NCBI RefSeq assembly: GCF_000160575.1
Contig: NZ_GG697128.1
Span: 350,750 to 414,749, forward strand
DNA length: 64,000 bases
Source: Weissella paramesenteroides ATCC 33313
GTDB taxonomy: Bacteria > Bacillota > Bacilli > Lactobacillales > Lactobacillaceae
Direction: 5' to 3'
Part shown: positions 17,960-27,225 of the stretch, piece after piece
Position numbering within the stretch: position 1 is the first letter of the stretch
How the letters are laid out: the number at the start of each line of letters is the position of its first letter
Made by a program: the position numbers and the translations under genes
The notes under the pieces: model-generated
The model's database searches: none
Told to the model about the DNA's origin: nothing
The model's input: only the letters and a program-made list of their open reading frames with translations

Positions 17960-18526
17960 TTAGTTATAAACAGCTACCATCGCTGGTCGAATTACTCGAT
18001 CAGCTAAGACATAACCCTTTTGAAGAACCGTTGCAATCGTATCTGCAGGATGATCATCATCCGCAGGTACTGATTGAATTGCTTGGTGGAAGTTCGGGTC
18101 AAATGTTTCGCCAGTTTCACCAACTGCCTTAACATCATGTTCTTCAAGTGCTGAAATCAGTGTTTTATAAACCATTTCAACACCAGTCTTAATTTGCTTT
18201 GCTGCACCATCTTCAGCATCTACTTGTAGCGCACGTTCCAAGTTATCTACTGCTGGTAGAATTGAAGCTGCTAATTTTTGGTTTGCAAATTTAACAGCTT
18301 GAACTTGTTCTTTAGCATATCGAGATTGCATGTTTTGCATCTCAGCTTCTGCACGTAAATATTTGTCCTCAGCTTCGGCAACTTTGTCCTTTAGGTCAGA
18401 AATTTGATCTGCTTCTGTTTCTTGCTCAGGCTTTTCTGCCTCACTAGATTTAGCTTCAGTGTCAACATCCGCTTCTTCACTGACAACCTCAATTTCTTCT
18501 TCAGGGGTTTGCTTCTCTTCTGACAT
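17960..18526 (-). CDS. grpE: Nucleotide exchange factor GrpE
   Basis: A 188-aa GrpE, which releases ADP from DnaK. An acidic, disordered N-terminus (about 1-45) leads into the long coiled coil (DLKDKVAEAEDKYLRAEAEMQN) and the C-terminal beta domain with FDPNFHQAIQSVP and VLQKGYVLADRVIRPAMVAV, the family signature. It lies 19 nt after hrcA and shares that promoter. Confidence 0.97.
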   Translation of the reverse strand: MSEEKQTPEEEIEVVSEEADVDTEAKSSEAEKPEQETEADQISDLKDKVAEAEDKYLRAEAEMQNMQSRYAKEQVQAVKFANQKLAASILPAVDNLERALQVDAEDGAAKQIKTGVEMVYKTLISALEEHDVKAVGETGETFDPNFHQAIQSVPADDDHPADTIATVLQKGYVLADRVIRPAMVAVYN

Positions 18527-18545
18527 GTTAACACCTCTTTTCTAA

Positions 18546-19571
18546 CTATCGATAATACTCCAGTAACTGTTGCGATAAAGCACTGCGGAACGCATCAACC
18601 AAACTCACCATGTCAGCATAACGCATAGATGTTGGACCCAAAATAGCAATTGCGCCAACGCCATACTGTGCTACACGATATGTGGCTGATACTAGACTAT
18701 ATGGTGACAATAAATCATTACCATTTTCATCACCGATTTGTACAATTACTCCATCATTAGCAGTTCCAACAACACGTCTCATATCTTGTGCTGAGTCAAG
18801 CAACTGATATAGTTGCTTGACATCTTGCAAGCTTGAATCAACAGTAAAGTCAAGAACATTTAAATAACCGCCAATAAATACGTTATCATGAATCGATCGA
18901 GCTAATACGTCACCAAACAGTTGTAAAAACGCAACCGGTGTACGGATAGTTCGTTCCATTTGCCAAGGCAAATCACCTGTTAGTGTCCTTAATACTTCAA
19001 TAATTGGTTGGTTAACTAATGTTCTATTAATATAATCAACCATATCATCAAGATATCGAACAGACGTTCCTTCTGGCAATCTAAAACTTTGACTGGTAAC
19101 TTGTCCATCATTAGTTACAATAATGGCCATTATTTGCTGACCATTTATTGGTACTAGGCGGAAACCCGAAAGCCGAATATCAGCTGATTCAGGTTTTAGA
19201 GCAACAACCGTATAGCCTGTCAGACTCGCTAATTCATCTACCATCGTTTGCATCAAATCGTCAATCTCCTGAAAGTTACGATTAAACACACGTTCTAATG
19301 ATTGTTGAACAACTTTTGATAAATGATGTTGATGCATTAATTCATCAACATAATAGCGATAGCCCCGTTGTGAAGGCACGCGACCCGATGAAGTGTGCTC
19401 TTTTTGTAGCAAGCCCAATTCCTCTAGTAGTGCCATCTCATTTCGCACAGTTGCTGAACTGACTGTCAAATCTAATTCACCTAATAGCGTTTTAGATCCA
19501 ACAGCTTTGCCGGTTTTTGCGTAATCGCGAATTATTGTGGCTAATATTAGCCGCTGTCTGTCCGTTAACAT
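18546..19571 (-). CDS. hrcA: Heat-inducible transcription repressor HrcA
   Basis: A 341-aa HrcA, the repressor that binds CIRCE and senses GroEL availability. The winged helix is clear (MLTDRQRLILATIIRDYAK, SSATVRNEMALLEELGLL, HTSSGRVPSQRGYRYYVD), and the GAF-like and C-terminal parts end in GPTSMRYADMVSLVD. The ATG at 19571 follows AAGGAAGGTGG; an upstream in-frame start at 19598 would lie inside the CIRCE element. First gene of the operon, and autoregulated through the operators just upstream. Confidence 0.97.
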   Translation of the reverse strand: MLTDRQRLILATIIRDYAKTGKAVGSKTLLGELDLTVSSATVRNEMALLEELGLLQKEHTSSGRVPSQRGYRYYVDELMHQHHLSKVVQQSLERVFNRNFQEIDDLMQTMVDELASLTGYTVVALKPESADIRLSGFRLVPINGQQIMAIIVTNDGQVTSQSFRLPEGTSVRYLDDMVDYINRTLVNQPIIEVLRTLTGDLPWQMERTIRTPVAFLQLFGDVLARSIHDNVFIGGYLNVLDFTVDSSLQDVKQLYQLLDSAQDMRRVVGTANDGVIVQIGDENGNDLLSPYSLVSATYRVAQYGVGAIAILGPTSMRYADMVSLVDAFRSALSQQLLEYYR

Positions 19572-19585
19572 ACGCGCCACCTTCC

Positions 19586-19612
19586 TTAGCACTCTCAACC
19601 ACTTCGTGCTAA
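19586..19612 (-). promoter_or_regulatory. CIRCE operator, promoter-proximal copy
   Basis: TTAGCACTC, 9 nt, TCGTGCTAA: one arm is perfect, the other has two mismatches to GAGTGCTAA. It lies downstream of the -10, in the leader of hrcA. Confidence 0.88.
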
Positions 19613-19617
19613 CAGTT

Positions 19618-19649
19618 ATTATAGTACACGCCTGAAGTTAACTTGTCAA
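19618..19649 (-). promoter_or_regulatory. hrcA operon promoter
   Basis: On the minus strand a perfect -35 TTGACA (19644-19649) is followed after 17 nt by TACTAT (19621-19626); an overlapping TATAAT (19618-19623) would give a 20-nt spacer. The promoter is bracketed by two CIRCE elements. Confidence 0.8.
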
Positions 19650-19655
19650 CACCTT

Positions 19656-19682
19656 TTAGCACTCTTTATTATTAAGTGCTAA
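19656..19682 (-). promoter_or_regulatory. CIRCE operator, upstream copy
   Basis: TTAGCACTC, 9 nt, AAGTGCTAA: one mismatch to the consensus inverted repeat. It lies just upstream of the -35 and 2 nt from the stop of the preceding gene. Confidence 0.9.
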
Positions 19683-19684
19683 TT

Positions 19685-20752
19685 TTAATTGGACTTGCCA
19701 ACAATGACATTACCAGAATAGCCAAAACCAACCTTAGTAACACTGTTATTTAACAACCAATCATGATGTCCTCGAGTTCCTTTTGGCAACATATTTGTTT
19801 CATTAAACCAAGCCATGATAACATTATTTCCTTTCTGCCACCCAATACCTATCACCTCGTTTGGTGTACGCCAGTGATTTGCAGGAATACCAGTCTTATT
19901 TGTGAGGCTTGCCCTATTTTGTGCCAATTGTGCGAGTTGATTATCCCATACCAGTGGGTGACGTCCATACATTTTTCGTATCTTATTTAATTCAGCAAAA
20001 GTAATATCTTCCTCAATTCGTTGATCAATTTTTTTATGTCCGATACCTTGATTATCAAAATACCAGTCAACATTATTAATGTTCCTTGTTTGATTTTCAA
20101 CTTTTAAGAAGGTCACTGGATCAAAATAGTAATTATTGCCTGCCCAGTATTGTAACCCGCTTTGAACGATTCCTAGTTCATTAATCAAATACCACTTATC
20201 CCATTGTGACAAAATATAATCTCGTTTTTTTCGCAAATCATTTGTATCAATATTAAAAAAATAATAGTTGCTATCAATTTTTTGAACGCCACTCACAATA
20301 ACACCATTTATATCAGCATAATATTGCTTGCCGTTTATATTGAGCCAAGTATTTTTGCGCAAAAAATGCGTACCATCATCGCCAAAATAATATTTTTTAC
20401 CGGAAATTAATTGAAACCCAGAGACAGCAATACCATTCTTATCAAAATAATAAGTATTACCCCATTGATTCCTAAACACATCGTCCGACCTTAACCCTGT
20501 TTTGGGATCAAAATAATAATAATTTCCTTGCCATTTTTGGATTTCAATTTGCTTGCTGCCATCCTTAAACAAGAACCACTGCTGGCCATCATTTAAATAG
20601 CCATTTGCCAATACATTGTCCTTATAGAAACGCTGATTAATATAGCCGTTCTTATTATCTGCACAAATTTGAGTCATCGAAATTTCTTGATACGTAACAC
20701 TTATGGCAACAGTAATAATTGTTATTGGTAACCATTTCTTTATTTGGATCAT
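19685..20752 (-). CDS. Secreted CAP-domain protein with glucan-binding-type repeats
   Basis: A 355-aa exported protein. A signal peptide covers about residues 1-31. Residues 35-250 hold several aromatic/Gly repeats of the YYFDxxG type (GNYYYFDPKTGLRSDD, GKKYYFGDDGTHFLRKN), as in glucan-binding and choline-binding proteins. A CAP/SCP domain fills about 255-355: ELNKIRKMYGRHPLVWDNQL, the HW after IPAN, and HHDWLLNNSVTKVGFGY. CAP proteins of bacteria are secreted and of mixed function; the repeats probably hold this one to a wall glucan or polysaccharide. AGGAG precedes the ATG. The stop lies beside the upstream CIRCE of hrcA, and I see no terminator there, so read-through into the heat-shock operon is possible. 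Confidence 0.8.
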   Translation of the reverse strand: MIQIKKWLPITIITVAISVTYQEISMTQICADNKNGYINQRFYKDNVLANGYLNDGQQWFLFKDGSKQIEIQKWQGNYYYFDPKTGLRSDDVFRNQWGNTYYFDKNGIAVSGFQLISGKKYYFGDDGTHFLRKNTWLNINGKQYYADINGVIVSGVQKIDSNYYFFNIDTNDLRKKRDYILSQWDKWYLINELGIVQSGLQYWAGNNYYFDPVTFLKVENQTRNINNVDWYFDNQGIGHKKIDQRIEEDITFAELNKIRKMYGRHPLVWDNQLAQLAQNRASLTNKTGIPANHWRTPNEVIGIGWQKGNNVIMAWFNETNMLPKGTRGHHDWLLNNSVTKVGFGYSGNVIVGKSN

Positions 20753-20833
20753 CTTCTTCTCCTGTATTAACTGTCATTAATTGAGCTATATACAAGGACG
20801 TTATTTGCCATTATTTGTCCACGATTTTTTAAA

Positions 20834-21783
20834 TTATTTTTCAAACACCACTGATTTATTAATTGGATCAAAATAATAATTCGTATGACCAATCTTTTGC
20901 CAATCTGTCAGTAAAATATTGTTTTTAGCATACTGTCGATAACCTTGTTCATTCGTTTGCCAACCATTTGATACAAAAAGCCGCTGCTTTTTTAAAACAA
21001 TTGGCTGAGTAGTTTTATTTTGAATCATAAAATTTATAATCGTTGTACTCATTCTTCTATAAATCATGTATTTCGGATGAACACCGTCATTCAGTGAAGA
21101 ATAGCCAATAAAAATCCTGCCTGTTGCCAACTTAAAACTGGTATGCCAAAGCTCTGATAAACTTCTGTCAATGCCGCTCGTATCTCTTGCAGCTTATATT
21201 GCCTATTTTTCGTTTTTAAGTATGATTCAAAAGGCAAAATACCTATGATTACTGCATTAGAATTATTTGACTTTAGTCGGATAATATTCGCTTGTAGTCG
21301 CTGTTGGATGTAACCAATATTGTTATCACTATAATTTAAATCGTTTATACCTAATGACAATAACAAAATATCTACAGATTTAAATTGCGAATTCAAAATA
21401 ATTTGTGAGACATTATTGGTCAAATCGACCGTACCCTGATTTCGATTACCGCTAATTTGTGCACCAGAAAATGAATATCGATTATTTATTACCTTTGGCC
21501 GTAATGCTTGTGATATTAATTTTGGGCAATTGTTTTTTAGTAATTTTGTACCATCCCAACCCACCATTAATGAGTCACCCACGATCCAAATTTTTTTGTT
21601 TCTAAAGTAAAGCATTTGTGACAAATTCAAGCATCCTTTTTGCCCACACAATCTACTTAAATCATTTTGCTTTACTATTTCATCCCCACAAAGAAGTCGC
21701 TCTCGTGCTAACACGCTGTGACAACCAGTGCAAACTGTTAGTAAACACATTCCAAGCGCTAAAATCAACTTTATTCCTAACAT
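20834..21783 (-). pseudogene. Secreted SGNH/GDSL hydrolase, frameshifted
   Basis: Two overlapping frames together make one SGNH hydrolase. The first (21783 down to 21091) has a signal peptide or lipoprotein-like leader (LTVCTGC), block I WIVGDSLMVGWDG (GDS at 69-71) and block III LGIND. The second (21130 down to 20834) supplies the missing block V, LNDGVHP, with the catalytic Asp and His, and a short tail with one glucan-binding-type repeat (TNYYFDP). A change of one base at a T5 run (minus strand GGATTTTTATTGG, about 21110) separates them: with T6 the reading would be continuous as AGFFIGYSSLNDGVHP. Either a decayed gene, a sequencing indel, or less likely programmed -1 frameshifting. Confidence 0.8.
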
Positions 21784-21858
21784 CTAAATTACCTCACTAT
21801 ATTTATCATTTCTATGATAATAGCGATACTTGATATTTTTAAAAATATTATTGAACGT

Positions 21859-21909
21859 AAAAAAACGTCCCATACTTGTTTGGCATTAAGATCTAACAAG
21901 TATGAGACG
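21859..21909 (-). terminator. Terminator of the membrane protein gene at 21971
   Basis: A 15-bp stem with one G-U pair (21866-21880 / 21895-21909) and 14-nt loop is followed by seven T on the minus strand. Confidence 0.88.
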
Positions 21910-21970
21910 CTTTAAATATAGTAAAAATTTAGATTTGGCATATATGACAACTACCAATTTAGCCAAGTAC

Positions 21971-23641
21971 TTATTTTTTCCTCTTCAGGGATAACAAATT
22001 AAAAATCAATAATCCAATCCATGAAAGCACACTTAACCAAATCGAGAACAGTTGAACAGGTGTTTTGATATAGCGTACATCAATTTGATTAATCCCCTTT
22101 TTTATAGGTGTCGTTATCAAATTTTGTTTTGTATAACCACCATCAACCTTTGTGCCATTCACGTAAGTTGCAAATCCTGGATAATAGATGTTTGGCAAAA
22201 TTAATTTTTCATACGCGTATTGTGCTTTAATTTGATAATGAATAACATTATATCCTGTTGACCATTTTAATTGTTTGATTTGCTTTTTAGGGTTCATCAC
22301 ATTAATATCATGCTTCAACAACTTATCTTTTAAACCAACAGATTTACTTGGCAAATAATCATAGACATTATTGTTTAAAGTACTTTTTTGAAAATCACGC
22401 CAATTAGTCTCGTAAACTGAATTATTGACCTGACTGTGTTTGATATTAAAATTCAAGCTCGTACCAGCAAGAATTCCAATCACACAAAATAAACTAATAA
22501 CTATTTTTTTATTTTGCATGCCATGAACTAATTCTGTAATGGCACTTGCTCCTAATAAAGCAGCAAGAAAATTAGCAAAATATAAGAAGCGACCCACAAA
22601 TTGGATAAAACTTAAATACTTATCAAATGGTGTCCATGGAAAAACGGTTGATGCCATTAATATAGAAATAATTAGCATGACCGAAAAATACTTATATGGT
22701 ACCTTAAATTTTTGCCAATAGATAGCAATGCATACAACTAGAATTAACCCTGAAATTCCTAAACTATATGATGCTAATTTATCTGTAATAAATAGATTAA
22801 TTAATGGATATGCTGTCTTTGATAGCATCAGCTTCGTTACTGCTATATTTTTTACAAATAATAGATTTTGAATTAACGGGAATAGAAAAAAAGCTGTCAG
22901 ACCAATTGTTAATATACCTGCGTAGACTAACCGTAAAAAGCGTTTTGCTTTGGTTTGAATTGATTCAGATTCTGTAAAGGTCACTAAGAAACTTAACAAC
23001 AGTAAAAGAAGCGAGACGCTTGCATCCGGTAAATCGCTAAAAATCAGTCCCGTAACACCAAGTGATAATATCCACCACTTTCGATAATCTGCAATTGCAA
23101 TTTGATAAATACCATAAAAAGCAATGGGAATAAAAATAAAAGCAAATGAGCCACCAAAACTACGATAAAACAAGTTAATTGTGAGCGTAAAATGACCTAG
23201 TCCATACAAAATACTGCTAAGTAAAGCAGTGTAATGATTACTTGATAAGTTTAGAGTGCATACATACATTGATGCAAATGTTAGAAAGAATATTAATCCA
23301 ACAAAAACTAAATAAGCACCATAGGCATTACCAATAATTAATTGCAAAAAGGCCTCGGGTAACATAACGAATATCGGATAAAATATATTTTGCGGGTACC
23401 CAAACGATCCAAATGTTTTTGTCATAATACTTGGATTTATTTGGGTAATATGCCCTGCTTTTAGGTTTAAATAACTTTCAGCAACTCGTGAAATATGAAA
23501 CCGACCATCCCAACCTGGCATATGTTGATAGGCAGGTCCATGTAAATATGGTAAAACAAGCAAAAAGCTCAACAAAACAAATAATAATAAACTAAACAAA
23601 TTGGGATATCGATTAATTATTGATTTTATTTTTGAAATCAT
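21971..23641 (-). CDS. Polytopic membrane protein, YfhO / PTPS-related family
   Basis: A 556-aa integral membrane protein with about 12 hydrophobic segments and an outside loop near the C-terminus (about 420-530). The N-terminal PGWDGRFHISRVAESYLNL, with an acidic DxxFH motif in the first outside loop, and FGYPQNIFYPIFVMLPE are typical of the '6-pyruvoyl-tetrahydropterin synthase related' membrane proteins and of YfhO, which have a GT-C glycosyltransferase-like layout. They may add sugars to lipid-linked or teichoic acid acceptors. It is flanked by terminators on both sides and so is transcribed alone. A second member is at 37749-39488. Confidence 0.68.
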   Translation of the reverse strand: MISKIKSIINRYPNLFSLLLFVLLSFLLVLPYLHGPAYQHMPGWDGRFHISRVAESYLNLKAGHITQINPSIMTKTFGSFGYPQNIFYPIFVMLPEAFLQLIIGNAYGAYLVFVGLIFFLTFASMYVCTLNLSSNHYTALLSSILYGLGHFTLTINLFYRSFGGSFAFIFIPIAFYGIYQIAIADYRKWWILSLGVTGLIFSDLPDASVSLLLLLLSFLVTFTESESIQTKAKRFLRLVYAGILTIGLTAFFLFPLIQNLLFVKNIAVTKLMLSKTAYPLINLFITDKLASYSLGISGLILVVCIAIYWQKFKVPYKYFSVMLIISILMASTVFPWTPFDKYLSFIQFVGRFLYFANFLAALLGASAITELVHGMQNKKIVISLFCVIGILAGTSLNFNIKHSQVNNSVYETNWRDFQKSTLNNNVYDYLPSKSVGLKDKLLKHDINVMNPKKQIKQLKWSTGYNVIHYQIKAQYAYEKLILPNIYYPGFATYVNGTKVDGGYTKQNLITTPIKKGINQIDVRYIKTPVQLFSIWLSVLSWIGLLIFNLLSLKRKK

Positions 23642-23689
23642 GGGTTCTATTATTCCTTTTTGAATGTAATTAGCTAGATTTAAATACTC

Positions 23690-23725
23690 AAAATAAAAAG
23701 GTTGCTAACGTAAACATTAACAACC
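23690..23725 (-). terminator. Terminator at the end of the exopolysaccharide locus
   Basis: On the minus strand GGTTGTTAA pairs with TTAGCAACC (one G-U) and is followed by TTTTTATTTT, 27 nt after the stop of the GlfT-like gene. Confidence 0.88.
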
Positions 23726-23752
23726 TCCATTATAGACACTAATGAACAACTA

Positions 23753-24655
23753 TCAGTGACTAACTTTTTTGTTTTTAGCAAATTCAACCTTTGGACGGAA
23801 GAACCACCCAGTTACAGTTCCTTTAACAATCATTTTCAAACGCAAGCGCATATTAGGTTTGTGATTTAAGAATACTCTAAAAATTTCATATAGAACCTTT
23901 AGATGTGTTCTCAAATACAATAGCAAACCTCTTTGTCGGCTAAAGTACATTTGATTTCTAAAGGCATAGAAATAACGCGGTACACGATTAATTGTGTCCA
24001 AAGAAACATTGGATGCAATATTGTTTGCCATCTTATGAATAACTCGAGATGTTGGAACCATATATCCTGGTAATACTCGCGCAGAACGTTCAGTATACTC
24101 AATGTCATCGCCCCAAATAAAGAATTCGGTAATTGGCAAACCAATATTTGCGACAATCTCTCGACTAAACATAACTGACACAAAAGTTGCATTTCGCAGT
24201 GGTTCTAATTCAGTCGCATGTAATGAAATTTTATGGAATCTACTCTTTGGAGATGGCAGATTCATTTGTGCTCGTGAATTGTCTGTCCAACGAACATCAG
24301 ATGCCAAGAAGCCAAATTGATTATTAATCTTTTTTGCAGCATTTACCAACTCAGTTAAGGCCGTTGGTGTTGGTACTGTGTCATCATCCATTAACCAGAC
24401 GTAGTCATCAGTCGTTTCTTCCATGAAGTAGCGAACGCCTTTATTAAAGCCGCCAGACCCACCAATATTGTCTTTTAAGCGGACATACCGAATGGCGTCG
24501 CCCAAACTTGTTAGATACTCTTGGGTATCTTCTTTACTATTATTATCAACAACGATGATATTATCTACCTTCGTCTCAGAATTTTGTAAGGCTTCAATGA
24601 CCTCTTTTAACATTGGTAGCCGATTATACGTTACCACAACCGCACTCACAGTCAT
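23753..24655 (-). CDS. GT2 glycosyltransferase, galactofuranosyltransferase-like
   Basis: A 300-aa GT-A fold family 2 transferase. The nucleotide-sugar part starts TVSAVVVTYNRLPMLKEVI; the metal site is WLMDDDTVP (about residue 90) and the acceptor/base motif is FIWGDDIEYTERS. DNIGGSGGFNKGV is seen in GlfT-type galactofuranosyltransferases and related rhamnosyltransferases. UDP-galactopyranose mutase is encoded four loci upstream, which supports UDP-Galf as donor. It is the last gene of the exopolysaccharide locus and should add a side or chain sugar on the undecaprenyl-linked repeat. Confidence 0.78.
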   Translation of the reverse strand: MTVSAVVVTYNRLPMLKEVIEALQNSETKVDNIIVVDNNSKEDTQEYLTSLGDAIRYVRLKDNIGGSGGFNKGVRYFMEETTDDYVWLMDDDTVPTPTALTELVNAAKKINNQFGFLASDVRWTDNSRAQMNLPSPKSRFHKISLHATELEPLRNATFVSVMFSREIVANIGLPITEFFIWGDDIEYTERSARVLPGYMVPTSRVIHKMANNIASNVSLDTINRVPRYFYAFRNQMYFSRQRGLLLYLRTHLKVLYEIFRVFLNHKPNMRLRLKMIVKGTVTGWFFRPKVEFAKNKKVSH

Positions 24656-24750
24656 ATTAGATAGTCTCCCAACTATTAACTATTTTTATAAATGAACATA
24701 TAGCATGCTCATATACACTTATACATTTGCGACCTAAAAATATGCTTAGA

Positions 24751-25680
24751 TTATTTCACTTTTTTAGCAACATAGATTGGTCGCTTTTTTACTTCTAAAT
24801 AAATATTTGAAATATATCGACCAACAATACCAATACTCAAAAGTTGAACACCACCCAATGCTAGAATAATAACTACCATAGATGGCCAACCAAAGACCGA
24901 AGTATCTGGATACAAAATTGCACGAATAAATACAACCAATGCACCAATCAACGCCAAGACAAACGCAATACCACCAAGAACAGAAACTAATAACAGTGGT
25001 GCTCGTGAAAAGTCAATAAATCCTTCAATTGAATACCTAAATAGACCCCAGAAAGACCATGACGTCTTACCAGCAACACGATCTTGATTTTTATAATCTA
25101 AATATTTTTGCTTAAATCCAACCCAAGAAAAAATACCTTTTGAAAAACGATTGTATTCTTGCATACTCAAAATAGCATCAACCATTTGTCGGCTCATTAC
25201 TCGGAAGTCACGGGCTCCTTCAACAATATGCGTATCAGACATTGAATTAATTAATTTATAAAACAAATTTGAGAACCATGAACGAATGACTGGCTCACCT
25301 TCACGGCTGGTACGACGAGCGCCCACCGCATCCCATTCACCAGATGACACACCAGCCAACATTTCAGGCAACATTGATGGTGGATCTTGAAGATCAACAT
25401 CCATTACTGCAACATATTCACCCGTTGCATGTTCAAGTCCTGCATATAATGCTGACTCTTTACCAAAATTACGAGAAAACGATACTGTGTGGACATGACT
25501 ATCCTTCTCAATCAACTTTTCCACAGCGTCCATTGTATTATCCGAAGATCCGTCATCAATGAACCAATATTCTAATTCATAATCGGCAAAATTTTTATGT
25601 TCCTCTTCTATTGCATCATAAAATAAATTTACAGTGTCTTGCTCATTAAAGACCGGTACAATCAAAGATAATTTAGCCAT
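24751..25680 (-). CDS. GtrB/DPM1-like GT2 glycosyltransferase
   Basis: A 309-aa membrane-attached family 2 transferase. The catalytic domain includes LSLIVPVFNEQDTVNLFYDA, FIDDGSSDNTMD and MDVDLQDPP (the DxD-type site), with the amphipathic segment GARDFRVMSRQMVDAIL. Two C-terminal membrane segments (about 232-255 and 268-292) are typical of GtrB and dolichyl-phosphate mannose synthase-like enzymes, which make undecaprenyl-phosphate-linked sugars. Such a donor would be used outside the cell, for example by the GT-C-like membrane proteins of this window. Start supported by GGGGAAG. Confidence 0.82.
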   Translation of the reverse strand: MAKLSLIVPVFNEQDTVNLFYDAIEEEHKNFADYELEYWFIDDGSSDNTMDAVEKLIEKDSHVHTVSFSRNFGKESALYAGLEHATGEYVAVMDVDLQDPPSMLPEMLAGVSSGEWDAVGARRTSREGEPVIRSWFSNLFYKLINSMSDTHIVEGARDFRVMSRQMVDAILSMQEYNRFSKGIFSWVGFKQKYLDYKNQDRVAGKTSWSFWGLFRYSIEGFIDFSRAPLLLVSVLGGIAFVLALIGALVVFIRAILYPDTSVFGWPSMVVIILALGGVQLLSIGIVGRYISNIYLEVKKRPIYVAKKVK

Positions 25681-25730
25681 TTCTTCCCCTTTTTGAAATC
25701 TTACTGCATTCTATTATAGCAAAATTCCAA

Positions 25731-27191
25731 TTATTTCCTATCTTTTAAAAATTTTTTTACAAAACCGACACTTTCCATTACAAGTTTAGCGCGTAATAAG
25801 AAAATAATTGCAAAATAAATAACTGCACCAACAACAATACATAGTACTGTACCACTAGGATTTGCTTGTAGCTTCATTGTCATTGGAACAATAACAGCAA
25901 ACATGATTACACCAGCAACCATATATTTCCATGTACCAGAAAATAGTTTACCTATTGATAAATCATGACGGACAACAATTAACTGATAAAGCGTCACTGC
26001 ACCTTCTGAAAGTACCGTTGCAACCGCTGCACCATAGAGACTCCAAAGTGGAATAGTAATAAAGTTAAGTACAATATTTATGATTGCTCCAATCGTTACG
26101 GACATCGTATAATCCTTCGTTCGACTGATTGGCATTAAATACTGTGTTCCTAGGACATTGCTCCACGCAATTAACACAATAATTGGTGACAAAATTGAGA
26201 TTGTCCATCCAGCAGGTAAGAAAGGAAGTCCCATATACCAAATTGACATTTTGGGTCCCAGTGCCATCATACCAAACATTAATGGTACTGATAGAGCGGT
26301 CACAAAATCCATTGATTTATAAATGGCTTTGTTCACCGCTAAAATATTACCCTTTACAAAGTAATTTGCCACACGCGGTAGCATAACTGTTCCCAAAGCA
26401 GTAACCAGTGCCAAAGACACTTTAATGATTTTATCCGCATTTTCATAAAATGCAGATAACCCGATTGAGTTTGTTTGGAATAGTGGCAACATTGTTTTAT
26501 TCAATTGTAAATAAATCTGTGTTGCAATGGTAGGCATAAACAAACCTAACGTTGGCAGAACATGTCGCTTGAACTGCAATGTTCGCAACTTAGGCAGTTT
26601 AACCTGCCCTGGAATATAAAACCACATGGTGATGTTACCAACCACCTGCGTCAAAGCTAACAGCAAAATATAGTTATTAACATCTGCTGGTGATTTAACA
26701 ACCAAGAATATTAGAATAACCATCGCAATCTTTACTAAGGAATTACGAATAACTGTTTTCTTAAAATCCTCAAGTCCCATAAAATACCATGAGATGTCTA
26801 ACAATCCTGAGACAATTACCCAGGTTTGCAAATAAAGTTGATGCGTGTTTTGACTAAATTCGCCTGAAACTTGGCGCATAAAAAACACAAAAATAACATA
26901 GGAGATAATTGCAATTACACTGACAAACGTGTGTAAGAGCTGAATTTCCCAAAAACGTTTGTTACGCAAGTCAATGTCATCACGGACATAAGCGATCTCT
27001 CGTTGACCATAGAGTGTAATTCCTAAAGTCGCAAACAAAAGAAAATAACTAACAATTGAATTAGTCCAAGCTTGAACACCCATACCTTCTGCACCCAATA
27101 CATGTGACAAATAGGTCATGGTAATCAAAGGCGCTAAAACAACTAATAGCTGATAAAACACATTGTATAAATAATTTTTGACGACTTGCAT
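25731..27191 (-). CDS. wzx: Wzx-type polysaccharide flippase
   Basis: A 486-aa MOP-superfamily exporter with about 14 membrane segments. The N-terminus NYLYNVFYQLLVVLAPLITMTYLSHVLG is cut here to its recognisable start (NYLYNVFYQLLVVLAP) and is typical of RfbX/Wzx. It should flip undecaprenyl-pyrophosphate-linked repeat units to the outside for polymerisation by Wzy. It lies between the broken acyltransferase and the GT2 genes in a Wzy-dependent locus. Confidence 0.88.
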   Translation of the reverse strand: MQVVKNYLYNVFYQLLVVLAPLITMTYLSHVLGAEGMGVQAWTNSIVSYFLLFATLGITLYGQREIAYVRDDIDLRNKRFWEIQLLHTFVSVIAIISYVIFVFFMRQVSGEFSQNTHQLYLQTWVIVSGLLDISWYFMGLEDFKKTVIRNSLVKIAMVILIFLVVKSPADVNNYILLLALTQVVGNITMWFYIPGQVKLPKLRTLQFKRHVLPTLGLFMPTIATQIYLQLNKTMLPLFQTNSIGLSAFYENADKIIKVSLALVTALGTVMLPRVANYFVKGNILAVNKAIYKSMDFVTALSVPLMFGMMALGPKMSIWYMGLPFLPAGWTISILSPIIVLIAWSNVLGTQYLMPISRTKDYTMSVTIGAIINIVLNFITIPLWSLYGAAVATVLSEGAVTLYQLIVVRHDLSIGKLFSGTWKYMVAGVIMFAVIVPMTMKLQANPSGTVLCIVVGAVIYFAIIFLLRAKLVMESVGFVKKFLKDRK

Positions 27192-27225
27192 GGTTCCATC
27201 CTCTGCTTGTAATCATTAATTTTGA

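Noticed and set aside
20834-21130. Separate small glucan-binding-like gene
   Set aside because: Its start (ATGRIFIGYSSLNDGVHP) is the catalytic C-terminal block of the overlapping SGNH frame, so it is part of one broken gene.
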